Of a stretch of DNA of 64,000 nucleotides, positions 51,408 through 63,095 are shown one piece after another. Location of the stretch: NCBI GenBank assembly GCA_034008185.1, contig CM067081.1, positions 147,404,258-147,468,257 of the forward strand. The letters run 5' to 3'. A program made the position numbers and the translations under genes. The notes under the pieces are model-generated. The model was given only the letters and a program-made list of their open reading frames with translations. It was not told the origin of the DNA and searched no databases. Each line of letters begins with the position of its first letter. Within the stretch, counting starts at the first letter, position 1. Origin of the DNA: Gorsachius magnificus. Taxonomy: Eukaryota > Chordata > Aves > Pelecaniformes > Ardeidae.

Positions 51408-53167
51408 TGTGTGGTTCTAGATAAAAAGAGAAGTTTGTGTAAGCATAGTTAAAGCATGTTACCTGTAGGTAAGCGCAGAGAAAATCCATTGTGTCCATTG
51501 TAAAAATAATTAATTGCAGTGTTTTAAAAAACAAAATATTTTGATTTCTCCAATCAGAACAATTTTAATTATTTTTTTCAGTTTGTTTCAAAAAGCATTT
51601 TTAAAATGTTTATTCAGATCTAACACACTTTATTCAATTTTTAAAATTACTGTTTTTAGAGGTTGCCATAAAAACCACTCAGTTTGTCTATTCTACTCCT
51701 AAGCTCATTCCATGTAAATTTTCAGACAAAATTCTTAGTAACTGAAAGAGTTAAAGGAAAAATACCTTTTATTCTTACTTTGTGAAATACACAAAGCAAA
51801 TTTGGATTATTTACTTTGTGTTCTTTGGGTTTAGTCATATTCACTTGTTCACTTTCATGTCAGTGAAGTAGCCAATACCTCCTTTAGCATGGTTTATACT
51901 CTCACACGCACACAAGCCACCAAGAATGAGAAAAACATGGTTAAAAATAGGATACTCTTGATTGCAATCCCACAGAAACTGGCAAAAGGACTTGGGGACA
52001 TGAAGCTCCTATTAGCCTGTTTGTTTTTAATTGACTAGATTTCAAGTTGTCAGTGGCCCTTTTAGCAGTGTACAGAACAAAACAGCACCACATGGCCAGC
52101 AGGATCAATTTTAAAGTGGCGCTCTCTTATGCCCCCTGCTGAGGATTGCACTATATGAGCCATCAGTAACACCAAGTCAAAGGCCAACCATCAATAAAGC
52201 TCTTGCTGTGATCAAGAGTATGTAAACAATGGACCTTCTAGTGGTAGTTACAGCAGAGTTGAAGCTGAAGTAGGGTGGCACCTACCTGACAGGTTTTTTT
52301 CTCTGAAATTTTGCAGAATATAATATTTTACCTGGACACTGTTGATTGCAGTAAATATTTTAGTGCAGACTGTATTCTGGACACAATTAAATGAATGGAA
52401 TATGATAGAGACTACTTGTCTAGATACAAAGCCTGTGAACATCAGTGGGAACTTCTTCATTCAATTCACTGGTCTCTGAATTAGGTCTATAGCCAATACA
52501 CTGTAACCCAGATATCATAGCAATGAGAACTAAATAAATAATATACAGATGTGTCCTCTCCCATTACATACACTCGTAAAAGTACACTTTTATTTAGTTC
52601 AGTTCAACCCATCTGGGCTAAGCTTCTCTTCGTAGATGTACGTGTGCTTGGCATTAAAAATTCCTACAATGGAAGTTCACTGAGAACAGGTTATTATTGC
52701 ACAAGGAAAAGACCCATAGAACTTAATAAGGGTTGTTGCTTTTCTTCATCCTTCTTACATTCCTGCTATAGGATGGATTAAACTTTCTATGGGAAGGATT
52801 TACTTCTATATATCCTGGAATAGTTTCCCTAAATCCTGTTAGCTTCATTTTGCAGGGTGGGTTTCTCCATAATTCGTGAAACTCTAAGACTTAACTGGAC
52901 AAGTTAAGAAAATCATATAAACCCCCTTGCAAGGACATACTTTCTCTGACCTTAACCAACTCTTTGTTGCCATCCATCCCTGTCCATGACTCATCCCATT
53001 CTGTCACATTACCATTGACAAGGACACATAAAGCCACAAAAGAAGTTGATAGACATCCACTCCAGAGCATTAGCTACCTTGCTCCATGCTCCTGAGATCT
53101 GACTGTGCCTTCTGACAGCTCTCCAAGCACATTTCCCCATTTCTAGAATGAAACTGAACCTTTGCAC

Positions 53168-53188
53168 TTTATTATTATTATTATTATT
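53168..53188 (+). repeat. (TTA)n trinucleotide microsatellite
   Basis: About seven perfect TTA units, then TTGTTC. A shorter similar run is at 47,295-47,308. Confidence 0.93.
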
Positions 53189-53753
53189 GTTCTCTTTCAG
53201 CAAAAAGGTAATTGGGCATGAAAAGTTCAAATCCATTAAATAAAAACTCAATTTAAAATATTTTCCATCCACCAAGCAAGGTCCTATTCATTATGCTGAC
53301 ACTGTACTCCACCTCTGTGCCAAGTGGATCACTCAAAGATGCCCCCCACCACTTTCCTGGCATTTTGTGTGACAAGTAAATCTGCTGTGCACACATTGCT
53401 TTATAGGGCATCCCAGTTTTGTATAAATAAAAGCAACATTTTTTTATAGCACCTTTAAATTCCCAAGTTGAATTTGTAAGTATCGAGATAGTTTCAAGCA
53501 AACTATTTGCGCTGAGTCTCTCCTCTGGATATTGTGGCAGACACAGCTGCCGAGTTTTATTTCTGCTTCATTACTCACTTCAACTTTTTGAACAGCCTCA
53601 GTCCCATTCAGGTTAACCTACTGCTAAATACAAATCTTAAAATGTATGTACTTATCAAAAACAATAGCAGACAATTAAAATATAAATTATATGGTTCTCT
53701 AGCAACCTTAGTAGAAGAACTCAGTTGTTGCAGTTACCTGGTGCCTTATTAAT

Positions 53754-53780
53754 TTAAAAAAGCAAAACAAAACAAAACAT
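53754..53780 (+). repeat. (AAAAC)n low-complexity tract
   Basis: Three AAAAC units after an A-rich leader. A comparable (AAAC)n tract is at 60,112-60,137 and an A/C-rich one at 56,752-56,776. Confidence 0.85.
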
Positions 53781-55907
53781 TCTAATGCGTCAGCCACAGG
53801 TTAAATATTCTGTTTTCACAAAGGTCACTTTTTCCATAAAGTTTTTTGTAGTACAACTTTACTGTACAGAGAAATTATTTTGCCTTAATATCCTTTATAA
53901 ATTTCTTCTTTAAAGCTAGCAAAATATTTTCCCCCTGCAACTCAATCTGCCAGAGATGCAGAGCACAGCTACTTTACTCTTCACAGGCCCAGTCCTGAAA
54001 CCTAATAAAAAAGCCAAAGAGGGCCATCTAGTGGTACCATGCATGAAATTAAGAACGAGCAGATGGAGGAAAAAACCTACTGCCATGCCTATGGATTCGA
54101 GAGAATCGCTCGTTTCTCATCAGCAACGAAGAAAGGTTGAAGGGAAGATCAAAATTAAAAAAAGGAAAAAGTCTGCCCATTTTATTATTTTCTAGCACAT
54201 AGACACTTACATTGGTAATATACTTAACACTAAACTCCATTAGGGAAAAGCAGAAAGATGAAGCAAAACAAAAGGAGAGCTAACAGTCGTTCTTTTAAGT
54301 AAGTCCAGTTTGTTTGAAGGAAGTCGGATTCCTCCAAATTAACTGAATCTAAATGAAAGAGCCATAAAAATAACACTCCAGGCACAAAGAAGGAAACTGC
54401 ACACTGGCCTTCACTTGCAGAACAATCCTGAGGAAAACCAAGGGGACCCGCAGAACTAATTTCATTTACGTTGAAAGCACACAAGTATATCAAACTGCAA
54501 CTGAGGGCTGAGCATCAACAGAAACTAAATTCCAGTTTGACAAAAGTTACAGATACTCACCCAATGAGCAAAGGATAATATTTAGTGCTCATCACTTATA
54601 TTAACAGTAAGCATTTCACCATAATCATCACAAAGTGCTCATGAAATGTTAGTGGAATAAGCCATCTGCCAGCTAACAAAGCAGATCGGTAGCACTGGTC
54701 CCTTCTCCCAGCTGAAGACAGCAAACTCCAAACTGCTGGAGGGACAACAGAAGAGCTGAGTAGCAGGAGCTATGCAGTCCCAGATGACATTAGTACTAAA
54801 GAGTACATGTATCTCTACCAAACTGGGTCTTTCTTATGAAAACACCCCTTTAAGAGTACAGAAGGGACACCCGCATGAAGAGTGTGTAAGTTCCCAGCCC
54901 TGCTCTCCAAGAAATGCAACCTGTAAGATGGACCACACCTGCTCACAGGTTTTATGTGAGAATCCCATAGCAAACAACTCTCTTGTATAGCTAACCACTA
55001 TTAATTAAATGAGGGAGTCGTGCACACTAGAATGTAACTGCAGGCTTGTTAAAAGACAGCTGCATTTTTAGTGTCACTTTCTATCAAAAGAAGAAGCAGA
55101 TTTTACCTTTATAGCAATTATATAGAGGTCTCTTAAAGACCTTGAGATTAAGAACTTTAACATACCTCGAGCACTTCTGTGGCAGTTCCACGTACACCAA
55201 TCCCTACGGCTCCTCTCTAAAGTGAGGGTTAAAGAGATGAAGCTCAGAAAGTCTTCCAAGAAATGTGGGACAACCTACACTACTGAACCCTTTGCCCAGC
55301 TTCCAGACAAACTCACTCTTGCTCTGAAGGTCCTTTCTGATTTCCATTAATGTATTGCAGTGAAAGGGGACACTTTTCCACAAATTTGAAACCAAGTGAC
55401 TTTGCATGCAAAACAAAAACAAAATCATCCTCTCCAGTGCTGTAGGTGTGATGTCATTTTTGGGGCAGTTTCATAGGCTATTCTTCGTAGTCACACAATG
55501 CCAATTCCTGCTTCCCGCAGCGGTGGTCTGTGTGCCACAGGTGCCTTAAGAGACAACTGATTAAACAGAAATAGCTACCAAGTTGACCCATGGGTCACCT
55601 CCATTCTGATTTGAGGTATTTATAATCTTCTTCTTAAAAATGAACTTATTTTAAATAAGGATAGTAAAGTGGGTTTATAAAATAAAACCACAGAAGCAGA
55701 AACCTACCTGCCTCTCTTGTAACACTTCATCTACTAGTCTTCATCCAGTTTGCTGCCTGATGCTGCACTAAGCTATCATTAAAGAATTTCCCTCCTTTCA
55801 GTCCTCCCTTTCTCTTTTTTCCTCCTTATTGTTTCTGCAGGACTGACACTACCTTCTGAATTTATTCCCCCTCACTGGACAAAGCAGTACCCATGAGACA
55901 AACACTC

Positions 55908-55936
55908 TCTTTTTTTTCTTTCTTTTTTTTTTTTTT
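55908..55936 (+). repeat. T-rich simple repeat
   Basis: T runs broken by CTTTC are followed directly by AAAAAGACAGG. A low-complexity tract. Confidence 0.9.
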
Positions 55937-57504
55937 AAAAAGACAGGTTTCTTGGAATTGCCTCTTCTTAAGCTCTCTCAAAAGTCCACCAGCACATGAG
56001 AGATGTAAAATAAAAGATGCTGCCAGTGGTGATGCACACTGGGATCCACCAGCAAAGAACTAGATACAAGAGCATTCAGTTGTGGAGATTATGTGGCCAC
56101 TGCTAAAATAACATCCTTTAATGCATAAATTACTTTTAAATGTGCTTCCATGGCAAAAGCAGCCACCTGGCATACAGGTCAGTAGTTGGAAATGCTGTGT
56201 CAAGGAATGGAGGCTGACTAGTTCATAGAAGTCAGCCACCATTCCCCTGCCCAATATGGGGCAATATGTTGCAATATGCAACTCAGTAGGCTTTGAAGAA
56301 AGCGTGCTGGAGATGTCATTTTCCACTCTTTTATAAGCATCCACTTCAAGATGCTTCACTCCAGGCTAGCAAGAGATGCCCTACATCCCTGTAGTACTAC
56401 TTATGGAATTTATGACATAGGATCGAGGTTACAACTGCATACATTGCAAGCATTTGTGCAGAATACAGTCCCATGTGTGCATATTCACCATAACATATAT
56501 TCCTAAGAATGCTTAATTAGCACTATTATACAGAAAAAAACTTCAGGCACTATACCTAACATTTATCACGCCTACTTTTAAAACAGAAGTAGTAGTATAT
56601 TTTTTTACATGTGGAAAGGGGGTCTAAATTTTTGGTTTTTCAGGAGTATACAGGAGTAAAGAGCAGAGTGCTTTGTAGAAGGAAAGCACCCATTTAAAAT
56701 ATTTCACGTTCCTCCTTGCACTGCAATCATTTAATAGTGACTGCCTCAATTAAAAAAAAACAAACAACAAACAAAGCCAATAAAAAGAACCTATGCTGTT
56801 TTTAAGGACTAAGTTTAGTGTGCATATATTCCAGAGAGAAACCATGTCCTAGAAAAGAGTGCCTGTCTCCCAAAGTCTGAATGAGCATCACACACCTTTC
56901 TGGAAGCCATGCCATGATTAAACCAACCTTAGCAGAAGGGCAGCCATTCCATGGCATATTTTCCACTAGAGGTCAGTCTGAAGGAGCTAATGACCTATCT
57001 TAGCCTTCAAAATCTGTGAGTGGGAGTTACTAATCAAGATTTGGAAGTCTGAAAATCAGTATTTAATTAATACTGCTCTGTTTCACTTAAAGTGAATCAC
57101 AAATGTGTACTTTTCTAAGTGTCCAACAGCTGGAGGTATTCAATCATGAGAGTATTTTAACGTATTTCAATACAAGCTTTCACAGAGCCCTGGATCTGCC
57201 ATCTCAGTTGGCAGCACAAGGTTTGGAAAGGAGAAAAGGTATTCCTAGATTTCAGCCTTGAAGTGAAAAACATGTTAGTTTGAATAATAACGTATGACAT
57301 TCTAGTTACTTTTAAAAGGGTCTTTTTAAAGTTTTGCTTTTTATTTTTTCTTTTAGAAAGGACATACATTACAAGCATTTCCTGCCAAAAATCTAGATTG
57401 AATTTGTTTCTGTAACTAACTAGGAAGAGACACAGCTAAGCATGGAGTACATGACCCTAACAGGCTTCAGGTGACTATAAAATTTTTCAAAACCCCAAAG
57501 TGAT

Positions 57505-57656
57505 TTGAATTAGGAGCCTAAGCTTTTCTTTTCCTGTACTTTGGTGACTCAGGCAACTCCATCACTTTCAGAAACACTGACCCGACTTCCTGAAATAAAC
57601 ACCTCAAAGGCAGTGAAATTCAGATATATGCTTGCTTCTGAAAATTCAAGGAAACA
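57505..57656. repeat. Ancient amniote repeat fragment
   Basis: GAATTAGGAGCCTAAGCTTT, GTGACTCAGGCAACTCCATC and the distal GCTTCTGAAAATTCAAGG resemble the same broad group of TTAGGAGCCTAAGTCCC hairpin repeats seen in bird and turtle DNA. Heavily diverged. Confidence 0.4.
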
Positions 57657-60408
57657 TTTAATGTATCATTTATAGTTTTAAACACCTGCTTTGTTGTGAC
57701 AGAATGTGAAGTCATGCTCAAATGGCAAGTCCTAGTTCAGACCTCTTTGCCAGTCACCAGCCCTCTTAGCAACTCACTGCCTTCAGCGCATCTATCTGCA
57801 GCCATGAAAACCAGGAGAAAGTAATTTTGGCTAAAGCCACATAAGCATTTACCCATGGAGTCAGAAACTAAACTGAGGAATTGCTCACACGTTTGCACTT
57901 CTGAAAATGAAGCAGCCCATGAAATTCACTGGGAGATGAAAACGGCTAACTAGGTCAAGCTATGTCAGCTAGCATTTTACAGTACCTCACGGTCAACTAT
58001 TAGAGCCACTTTAAAGATACACTAAGTACTTTAGAGAAGGAAGAATACAAAATGCCAGGAATGACTAGCAGAGAGAAGAAAACCTGTAGTTTCTCTAGTT
58101 GCCTAAGATTAGTGGTGGGAATAACAGGCATAAGGAACAGAAATGAAGCCTAGGGGATGTTGGCTTGACCTCTTTTTATATGTCTCCCATAGACTAGCCT
58201 TTTCTGTACTTTCTCCAGGTCAAAAGCAGCATACCTGCTGATAACAGCCAGTCATTTCATCAGTTACAGATTACTTTGTTCAATGAATTTCATTTTGTTA
58301 ACAGAGCCTGATAATAGCAGTCTGAAATCCACATGTGCATGTTTTAAAAGGTGAAAATTCAGTTTAGCTCAGTAATACATCAACTAATACACTTTTTTTT
58401 TTTTTTCCTTCGCTAGTTCTCCTGAGAATAAGCTAACCTTTTAAAACTTACAGCTGTACAACTACAGGTACAGTATACCTCTCTAAGGCATGGCCTGGAG
58501 AAACGCAAGAGCTGTTTGACAAGGACCACCCCAACACACTTCCGCGGAGCTGGCATTTGGGAGTTTGACTGAAGCTGGTAAGGCAGATTTCGCAGATTGA
58601 GCACGTACCCCACCCAGATGCACAGATGGTATTTGTGGGAGCAAAGGAAAATAAAATATAGGTTTAAAATAAATGCAAGAGAAACACAGAATAATATTGA
58701 ATCACTCTAGGTATTTCTAAAGGTTTCAGTTTATCTTTTCTACTTCTCAGCACATAGCGAGTGTATGGTCAGGGCTTTGAAACCACTGAGCAAATGGAAG
58801 GGGTTTAAAAACTAGTTTTGTTTCAAACGTAAGACCACAGAAATAAAGACAGGCTCCAGCTTTTTCTCTTCAGAATGCAATTGCTGTACAGAAGCTTGAT
58901 GCAAAAGGACTTAAAAACGCTGTTCCTGAATATGTCTGGCAATGACAACCAGGCTTGTCAAAAGAGCCTTTTTGGTGCTAAAGGAAAGGACTCGCTCTGC
59001 TGCTGAATTTCAGATGGGTCCCTCCACACGGTGGCTACTTTCCCATTGTTTTAAATGGATACAAAGACACATAGCTAGAAAGAAGAGGCAAGCTACGAAG
59101 AAGTGAGGGAAATACAGCTTTAGATGTTGGTATTACAATATAATGAGGCGGAGCAGCCACAGCCAGATCAGTCTGAGTTGGCAAGTTGAACCTGATGATT
59201 GGTTTGGGCCCCAGCACAAGGACCCCCAGTCTGGCCCCTTCTCCCTCCATCTCTAGTCCTTCTCAAGCTAGGAGGAGCTGATGGCCAATCTTACCTTGTT
59301 ACTATTGATACCATCCAAGTCAGCTGATCTCCAGACCCCATGAAAAGCTACCAGAGAAAGAAAGGAGAGGAGAAAACCAGCACAGGTAGGAAGTGGTGGA
59401 GAAAGATGCGAGAAGAACAAACACAAATGCCCATGTTTCCCATAAGAGTCCCTGGTAACCCAGAGGCACTGACATGTGCTTTCTCTGCCATCTCAGGAAC
59501 CGAAGTTGCACAATGTTCTACTTTTAACCCTCCTCTCTTAAGCATCATCCTTCCAGAGGATCCAGCTCTTCATTATTTCACTCACTGGTTAGATTTAATC
59601 TCTGGTAAATCAGTATTAACGTCTTGATTTCAAGTCCCACCCTTCCCTTGTTTAGTAGACATGACTTAAACACTGTCCTTGAATTGCAATAGAAATCTCC
59701 CTTCTTTGGACTAAATCAGTCTGTCTGTACCCTTCCTGACTCTTCCTGCTACCCTTCTCAGTTACAGCCTCACGTAACACTGCACAGACTTCCACTGGTT
59801 CATCTCACAACTGCAGGTAGGTAGGCAGGCCCTCCTGTGATATGCCTAGCAGTACTACATCCACTTCTCCCACGCAAAAAGAAGAGAAAAGCAAAGCCTT
59901 TGGCATATGGAGGCAGCAGGGAGAACTCTCCAGCTCCTCTCTGGGCTATCCCTTAGCAGCACAGCTTCTAGGGTAGGAAAGGAAACCAAGCACGTTGCGC
60001 TCTGACTTACGCCATTTAAAACTTATCAACGACCAGCACACTGGATAGAATGACTCCTCTAGCTCATTTTTTTTTCTTGAAATCTTGGGCTATTATTTAA
60101 GTCACGGCTACAAAACCAAACAAACAAAACAAAAAAGACCAGGAAGAGTCTTTAAAGAAAATATTTCAAACTAACACAGAGCAAAATTTTCTATCAGCAA
60201 CATCTTTATGACAGTATGACATGCAAAATAATTATATATTCACATCTGATTACTTGAGCTATACATTTTCAAGTGTCACTCATTTGACACTTATTAAAGT
60301 GTCAATTGAACTTATTAAAAAAAAGAAAAAAAATACCCTTCTACAAAGAGTCTACACTTTATTCAACACAAAACCTATGTTTGGAGTAACTTCAAAAAAA
60401 AAGAATTA
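57657..60408. other. Intergenic DNA 3' of MGST1, no gene recognised
   Basis: Unique sequence leading to the CR1 end at 60,409. A purine-rich plus-strand patch lies at 59,341-59,420, with an open frame of no recognisable content. Confidence 0.6.
58393..58406 (+). repeat. Poly(T) tract, 14 T
   Basis: An uninterrupted T run flanked by TACAC and CCTTCG. Confidence 0.9.
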
Positions 60409-60555
60409 CTTGTCCCCATCCCTGGAGGTATTTAAAAGATGGGTAGATAAGGTGTTTAGGGACATGGTTTAGTGGTGGACTTGGCAGTGTTAGGTTAACG
60501 GTTGAACTTGATGATCTTAAAGGTCTTTTACAACCTAAACGATTCTATGATTCTA
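60409..60555 (+). mobile_element. CR1 LINE 3' end, 5'-truncated
   Basis: The sequence carries the typical end of the CR1 reverse-transcriptase ORF and its 3' UTR: CCCTGGAGGTATTTAAAAGA, then GGACATGGTTTAGTGGTGGA, GATGATCTTAAAGGTCTTTT and the terminal octamer repeat GATTCTATGATTCTA. It is a short, relatively well preserved copy, which suggests an insertion within neognath history. It lies about 280 bp beyond the MGST1 polyadenylation site, in antisense orientation to that gene. Confidence 0.92.
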
Positions 60556-60837
60556 AACACAGTCTAACCGAAATACTTTTTTTCTTTTTTATCTATTCAA
60601 CTGAGAGAAACGGAGCTGCAACGGTTTGGGTTTTTTAATCCCGAAGTGGATTATACAAACAACAATTTCATCAAAGATTTTTTACAACAAGCCTAGCATT
60701 ACTGGTTATATCTTATTATTAAGGTAAGCATTCTTCAAAGAACTGTATGATTGGAATCTTTTCCAGATACATAGTGACAGGCTATTTGCTGGCTGCAGTA
60801 AGAAGAGTCAAAATGAAAACAAAAATACAAACATGCT
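60556..60837. other. Transcription-termination flank of MGST1
   Basis: Short spacer between the CR1 end and the inferred MGST1 cleavage site. The part at 60,810-60,832 is U/GU-rich on the minus strand and probably serves as the downstream polyadenylation element. The rest is unique sequence. Confidence 0.5.
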
Positions 60838-61196
60838 TTTTTTTCCTCTTGTCTTTATTGATTTAGACTTCAGAGCTACAGCCAAAAATAGTGCATCTGT
60901 AGAAAATTACCACACATGCTATCAATACAGCATCATTGCATGTTTAGAATCGTAAGCACTTGACAAATCACAATGGGAACATTCAATCTAACATTTTGGC
61001 AATGCACTCCATGAATAGGGAATACAGGGAGAAGGATTTTTTTTCCTCCAAAAATAAATGTTTCTGAACAGGAATGAAAAGCCTCTGTTAAAAAAAATTA
61101 ATTCCAGTCACCATGAACAACTCATTCAAAACATCAACATACATTGCTGGAAGCTTTGCGTGGAATGTCAAATGGCACACAGAAGCTATGACTCTG
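60838..61196 (-). other. MGST1: MGST1 3' untranslated region
   Basis: The sequence runs from the TAG stop to the inferred cleavage site and is about 350 nt of AT-rich noncoding DNA. The end is set by the AATAAA signal at 60,854-60,859 and a GU-rich stretch just beyond it. The precise cleavage base is uncertain by several nucleotides because the region contains a run of A (minus strand). No repeat is seen inside it. Confidence 0.8.
60854..60859 (-). terminator. MGST1 polyadenylation signal AATAAA
   Basis: The plus strand reads TTTATT, which is a canonical AATAAA on the minus strand. About 20-45 nt downstream (plus-strand 60,810-60,832) the minus strand is U/GU-rich, as expected of a CstF-binding downstream element. 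The signal lies about 340 nt past the stop codon, a normal distance for a compact 3' UTR. It was chosen from sequence alone. Confidence 0.8.
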
Positions 61197-61443
61197 CTAC
61201 AGGTACAATGCTGTCTTCAGCACTTTGTATGCCATTGAGATGGTCACCGCATACCCAACTGCCCAAGACAAACCTCTGCCAGGTTGGGGAAGAGGGATCA
61301 AGTACGCAAAAGTGTGAGCGATCCTAGCCCCAGCGAAGATCCTGAAATGCAGCAAGGCTGTGTACAGCTCAGGGCCGCTAAGAGCATACAGCAGTCCAAT
61401 GCCAAGAAATGGCACAATATTTTCAAGGTCATTCAGGTGGCCT
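61197..61443 (-). CDS. MGST1: MGST1 last coding exon (microsomal glutathione S-transferase 1), partial gene
   Basis: MGST1 is a trimeric MAPEG-family enzyme of the ER and outer mitochondrial membrane. It conjugates glutathione to electrophiles and reduces lipid hydroperoxides. Read on the minus strand, the exon follows a CCCCAG acceptor and starts with the third base of a split codon (Arg74 in the 155-residue mammalian protein). It then encodes 81 residues and a TAG stop, exactly the length of mammalian residues 75-155, with no gaps. Clear blocks are HLNDLEN, PFLGIGLLYALSGP, LHFRIFAGAR, PLPQPGRGLS and SMAYKVLKTALYL. Residues matching mammalian His76, Glu81, Tyr121 and Arg130, some of them linked to glutathione binding, are present. 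The exon covers the last part of the membrane bundle. The PLPQP and C-terminal LYL segments favour MGST1 over the paralogue PTGES. The frame is intact, so this is a functional exon and not a retrocopy. The 5' exons lie beyond the right edge. Identity rests on recalled family sequences. Confidence 0.96.
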
Positions 61444-61463
61444 CTGGGGAAAGAAGCAAAGTT
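61444..61463 (-). promoter_or_regulatory. 3' splice acceptor of the last MGST1 exon
   Basis: On the minus strand a pyrimidine-rich tract (TTTGCTTCTTTCCCCAG) ends in the AG at 61,444-61,445, directly before the split Arg codon. This gives a phase-2 intron, which restores the reading frame expected from the mammalian protein. Confidence 0.88.
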
Positions 61464-61849
61464 GGTTTACAGTGTTACATTTTGTTGAATAAACCACTTG
61501 AAGCATCATTATTTTTCAGTGTCTTCAGATCATGCTACTGTTAAGGCCCTAACACAACTGCTGGCTTCCTCTGCAGTGGGGACGTGAGTGAGCTACTGAA
61601 ATAGTTTTGGCATGTTCACTCAACATCGCCCTGGTCTTTCTTGCTGCACCACACATTTTTAAGTTTCTGATCTTCTCTATGAAAGGTCTTAGTTTTTCCC
61701 CAGGATCTTGGTAATATTAGGGACTTACATGAGGTATACGAGTGCACCTGGGTGTGCAAAAATGCAAGGAAAGGCAGGGAAGACGACAGACAGGTGGAAT
61801 TTTCTTGTAGCCTCTCTCGACTGAACATCAATTAACTGGATGACTGTGA

Positions 61850-61906
61850 CGGCAACGACTAGACTTCATGGCCCAGATGGTCTATTCCAATCCCATAAAC
61901 TCAGTT
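61850..61906 (+). mobile_element. Possible remnant of an old CR1 3' end
   Basis: The order GACTAGACTTCATGGCCCAG, then GGTCTATTCCAATCCCATAA and ACTCAG resembles the last 60 bp of older CR1 copies (GGACTAGATGACC ... TCTTCCAACCC ... ACTCTGTG). The octamer repeat is not preserved. A weak call, inside the MGST1 intron. Confidence 0.4.
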
Positions 61907-62485
61907 TGTAGTCCCCATAAAGCAAATATGAAATATCCTACATATGAAACATTCTATCAAATCTTCATGAAGTTCAATCATTTTGAAGAATGCTATTTTT
62001 GAGCATCTAACAGGTGTGACAGTTACACTTTTGGTTCATTTTCTTCACCACTAAGCACTAAAATAGCTGAAAAATGTTTGAAATTTTGAAACCATAATAT
62101 AATTTACTAAAAATGTGTTGAGATTGAACTCAAGATTTTGAAGTATTCTTTCACACCTCTTCCTTAACCTTCCCTGCTCCCTTTACCTCTTTAGATAAAT
62201 TACACTTCCAGCCAAATGTACTGATTGAAACAACCTCTAAGCCTTACTAATTACATCAAATTTCACAGCCAGCTAGAATCAGAACATGGTGCTGTTTTGC
62301 AGCTGCTTTCTGAACTCATTTATCATTAGAAGGAAACATATCCTCCGGCTTTTTTTTCCCCCAAAAAGCACACTGAAGAAATTAATGTCTTTACTATACC
62401 CATAAACAGAACAAATTCCAGTTATTTATACTGAAGAGAAGCCATGCTAAATTTGTGTGGCATCATCTGTTGCCAGGAAGCTTGC

Positions 62486-62490
62486 AAAAG
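62486..62490. repeat. Target-site duplication, left copy (AAAAG)
   Basis: The 5 bases AAAAG immediately precede the LTR and are repeated exactly after it at 63,096-63,100. Confidence 0.85.
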
Positions 62491-63095
62491 TGTTGTGGTT
62501 TAACCCCAGCCAGCAACTAAGCAGCACACAGCCACTTGTTCACTCCCCCCCACCTTCCCCAGTGGGATGGGGGAGAGAATTGGAAGAGTAAAAGTGAGAA
62601 AACTCATGGGTTGAGATAAAGACAGTTTAATAGGTAAAGGAAAAGCTGCACATGCAAGCAAAGCAAAACGAGTAATTCATTCGCTCCTTCCTATTGGCAG
62701 GCAGGTGCTCAGCCAGCCCCAGGAAAGCAGGGCTCCATCATGCAGATGGTGACTTGGAAAGACAAACGCCATCACTCTGAATGACCCCCATTTCCTCCTT
62801 CTTCCCCAGATTTTGTTGCCAACCATGACATCATATCATATGGAATATCCCTTTGGTCAGTTGGGGTCAGCTGTCCCAGCCGTGTCCCCTCCCAACTTCT
62901 TGTGCACCCCTAGCCCGCTCGCTGGTGGGGTGGGGTGAGGAGCAGAAAAGGCCTTGACTTCTGTGTAAGCACTGCTCAGCAGTAATGAAAACATCCCTGT
63001 GTTATCTACACTGTTTCCAGCACAAATCCAAAAAGCATAGCCTCATACTAGCTACTATGAAGAAAATTAACTCTACCCCAGCCAAAACCATCACA
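62491..63095 (-). mobile_element. Solo LTR of an avian endogenous retrovirus (ERVL-like)
   Basis: The 605-bp element starts TGTTG and ends CACA, so it has TG...CA termini. It is flanked on both sides by AAAAG, a perfect 5-bp target-site duplication. The sequence matches a class of LTR that I recall as common in bird genomes: a TGTGGTTTAACCCC-type end, a central CAGCTGTCCCAGCC-like block and an opposite end with AGTTAATTTTCTTC on the minus strand. The sense strand is the minus strand, because an ATTAAA signal is found near the proper end in that orientation. No internal retroviral genes or second LTR are present, so it is the product of LTR-LTR recombination. The promoter part looks decayed, with no clear TATA box. 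Family naming is from memory, and the 5-bp duplication fits ERVL. Confidence 0.9.
62626..62631 (-). terminator. ATTAAA polyadenylation signal inside the solo LTR
   Basis: The plus strand reads TTTAAT, giving ATTAAA on the LTR sense strand, about 135 nt before the LTR end. That is where the LTR R/U5 region would be expected. It lies in the same orientation as MGST1 transcription. Function is inferred from position only. Confidence 0.55.

Larger units (their letters stand above)
49823..57504. other. Intergenic DNA, no gene recognised
   Basis: Unique AT-rich DNA with simple repeats (TG, poly G, TTA, AAAAC, T-rich) listed separately. CAGGGCCCTGATCTTCCAGC at about 50,198 resembles the end of an old palindromic repeat, but the partner arm is unclear. 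No exon is seen. Confidence 0.55.

Noticed and set aside
1..60837. LMO3 exons (expected neighbour of MGST1)
   Set aside because: No open stretch on either strand shows the paired Cys/His spacing of LIM domains.
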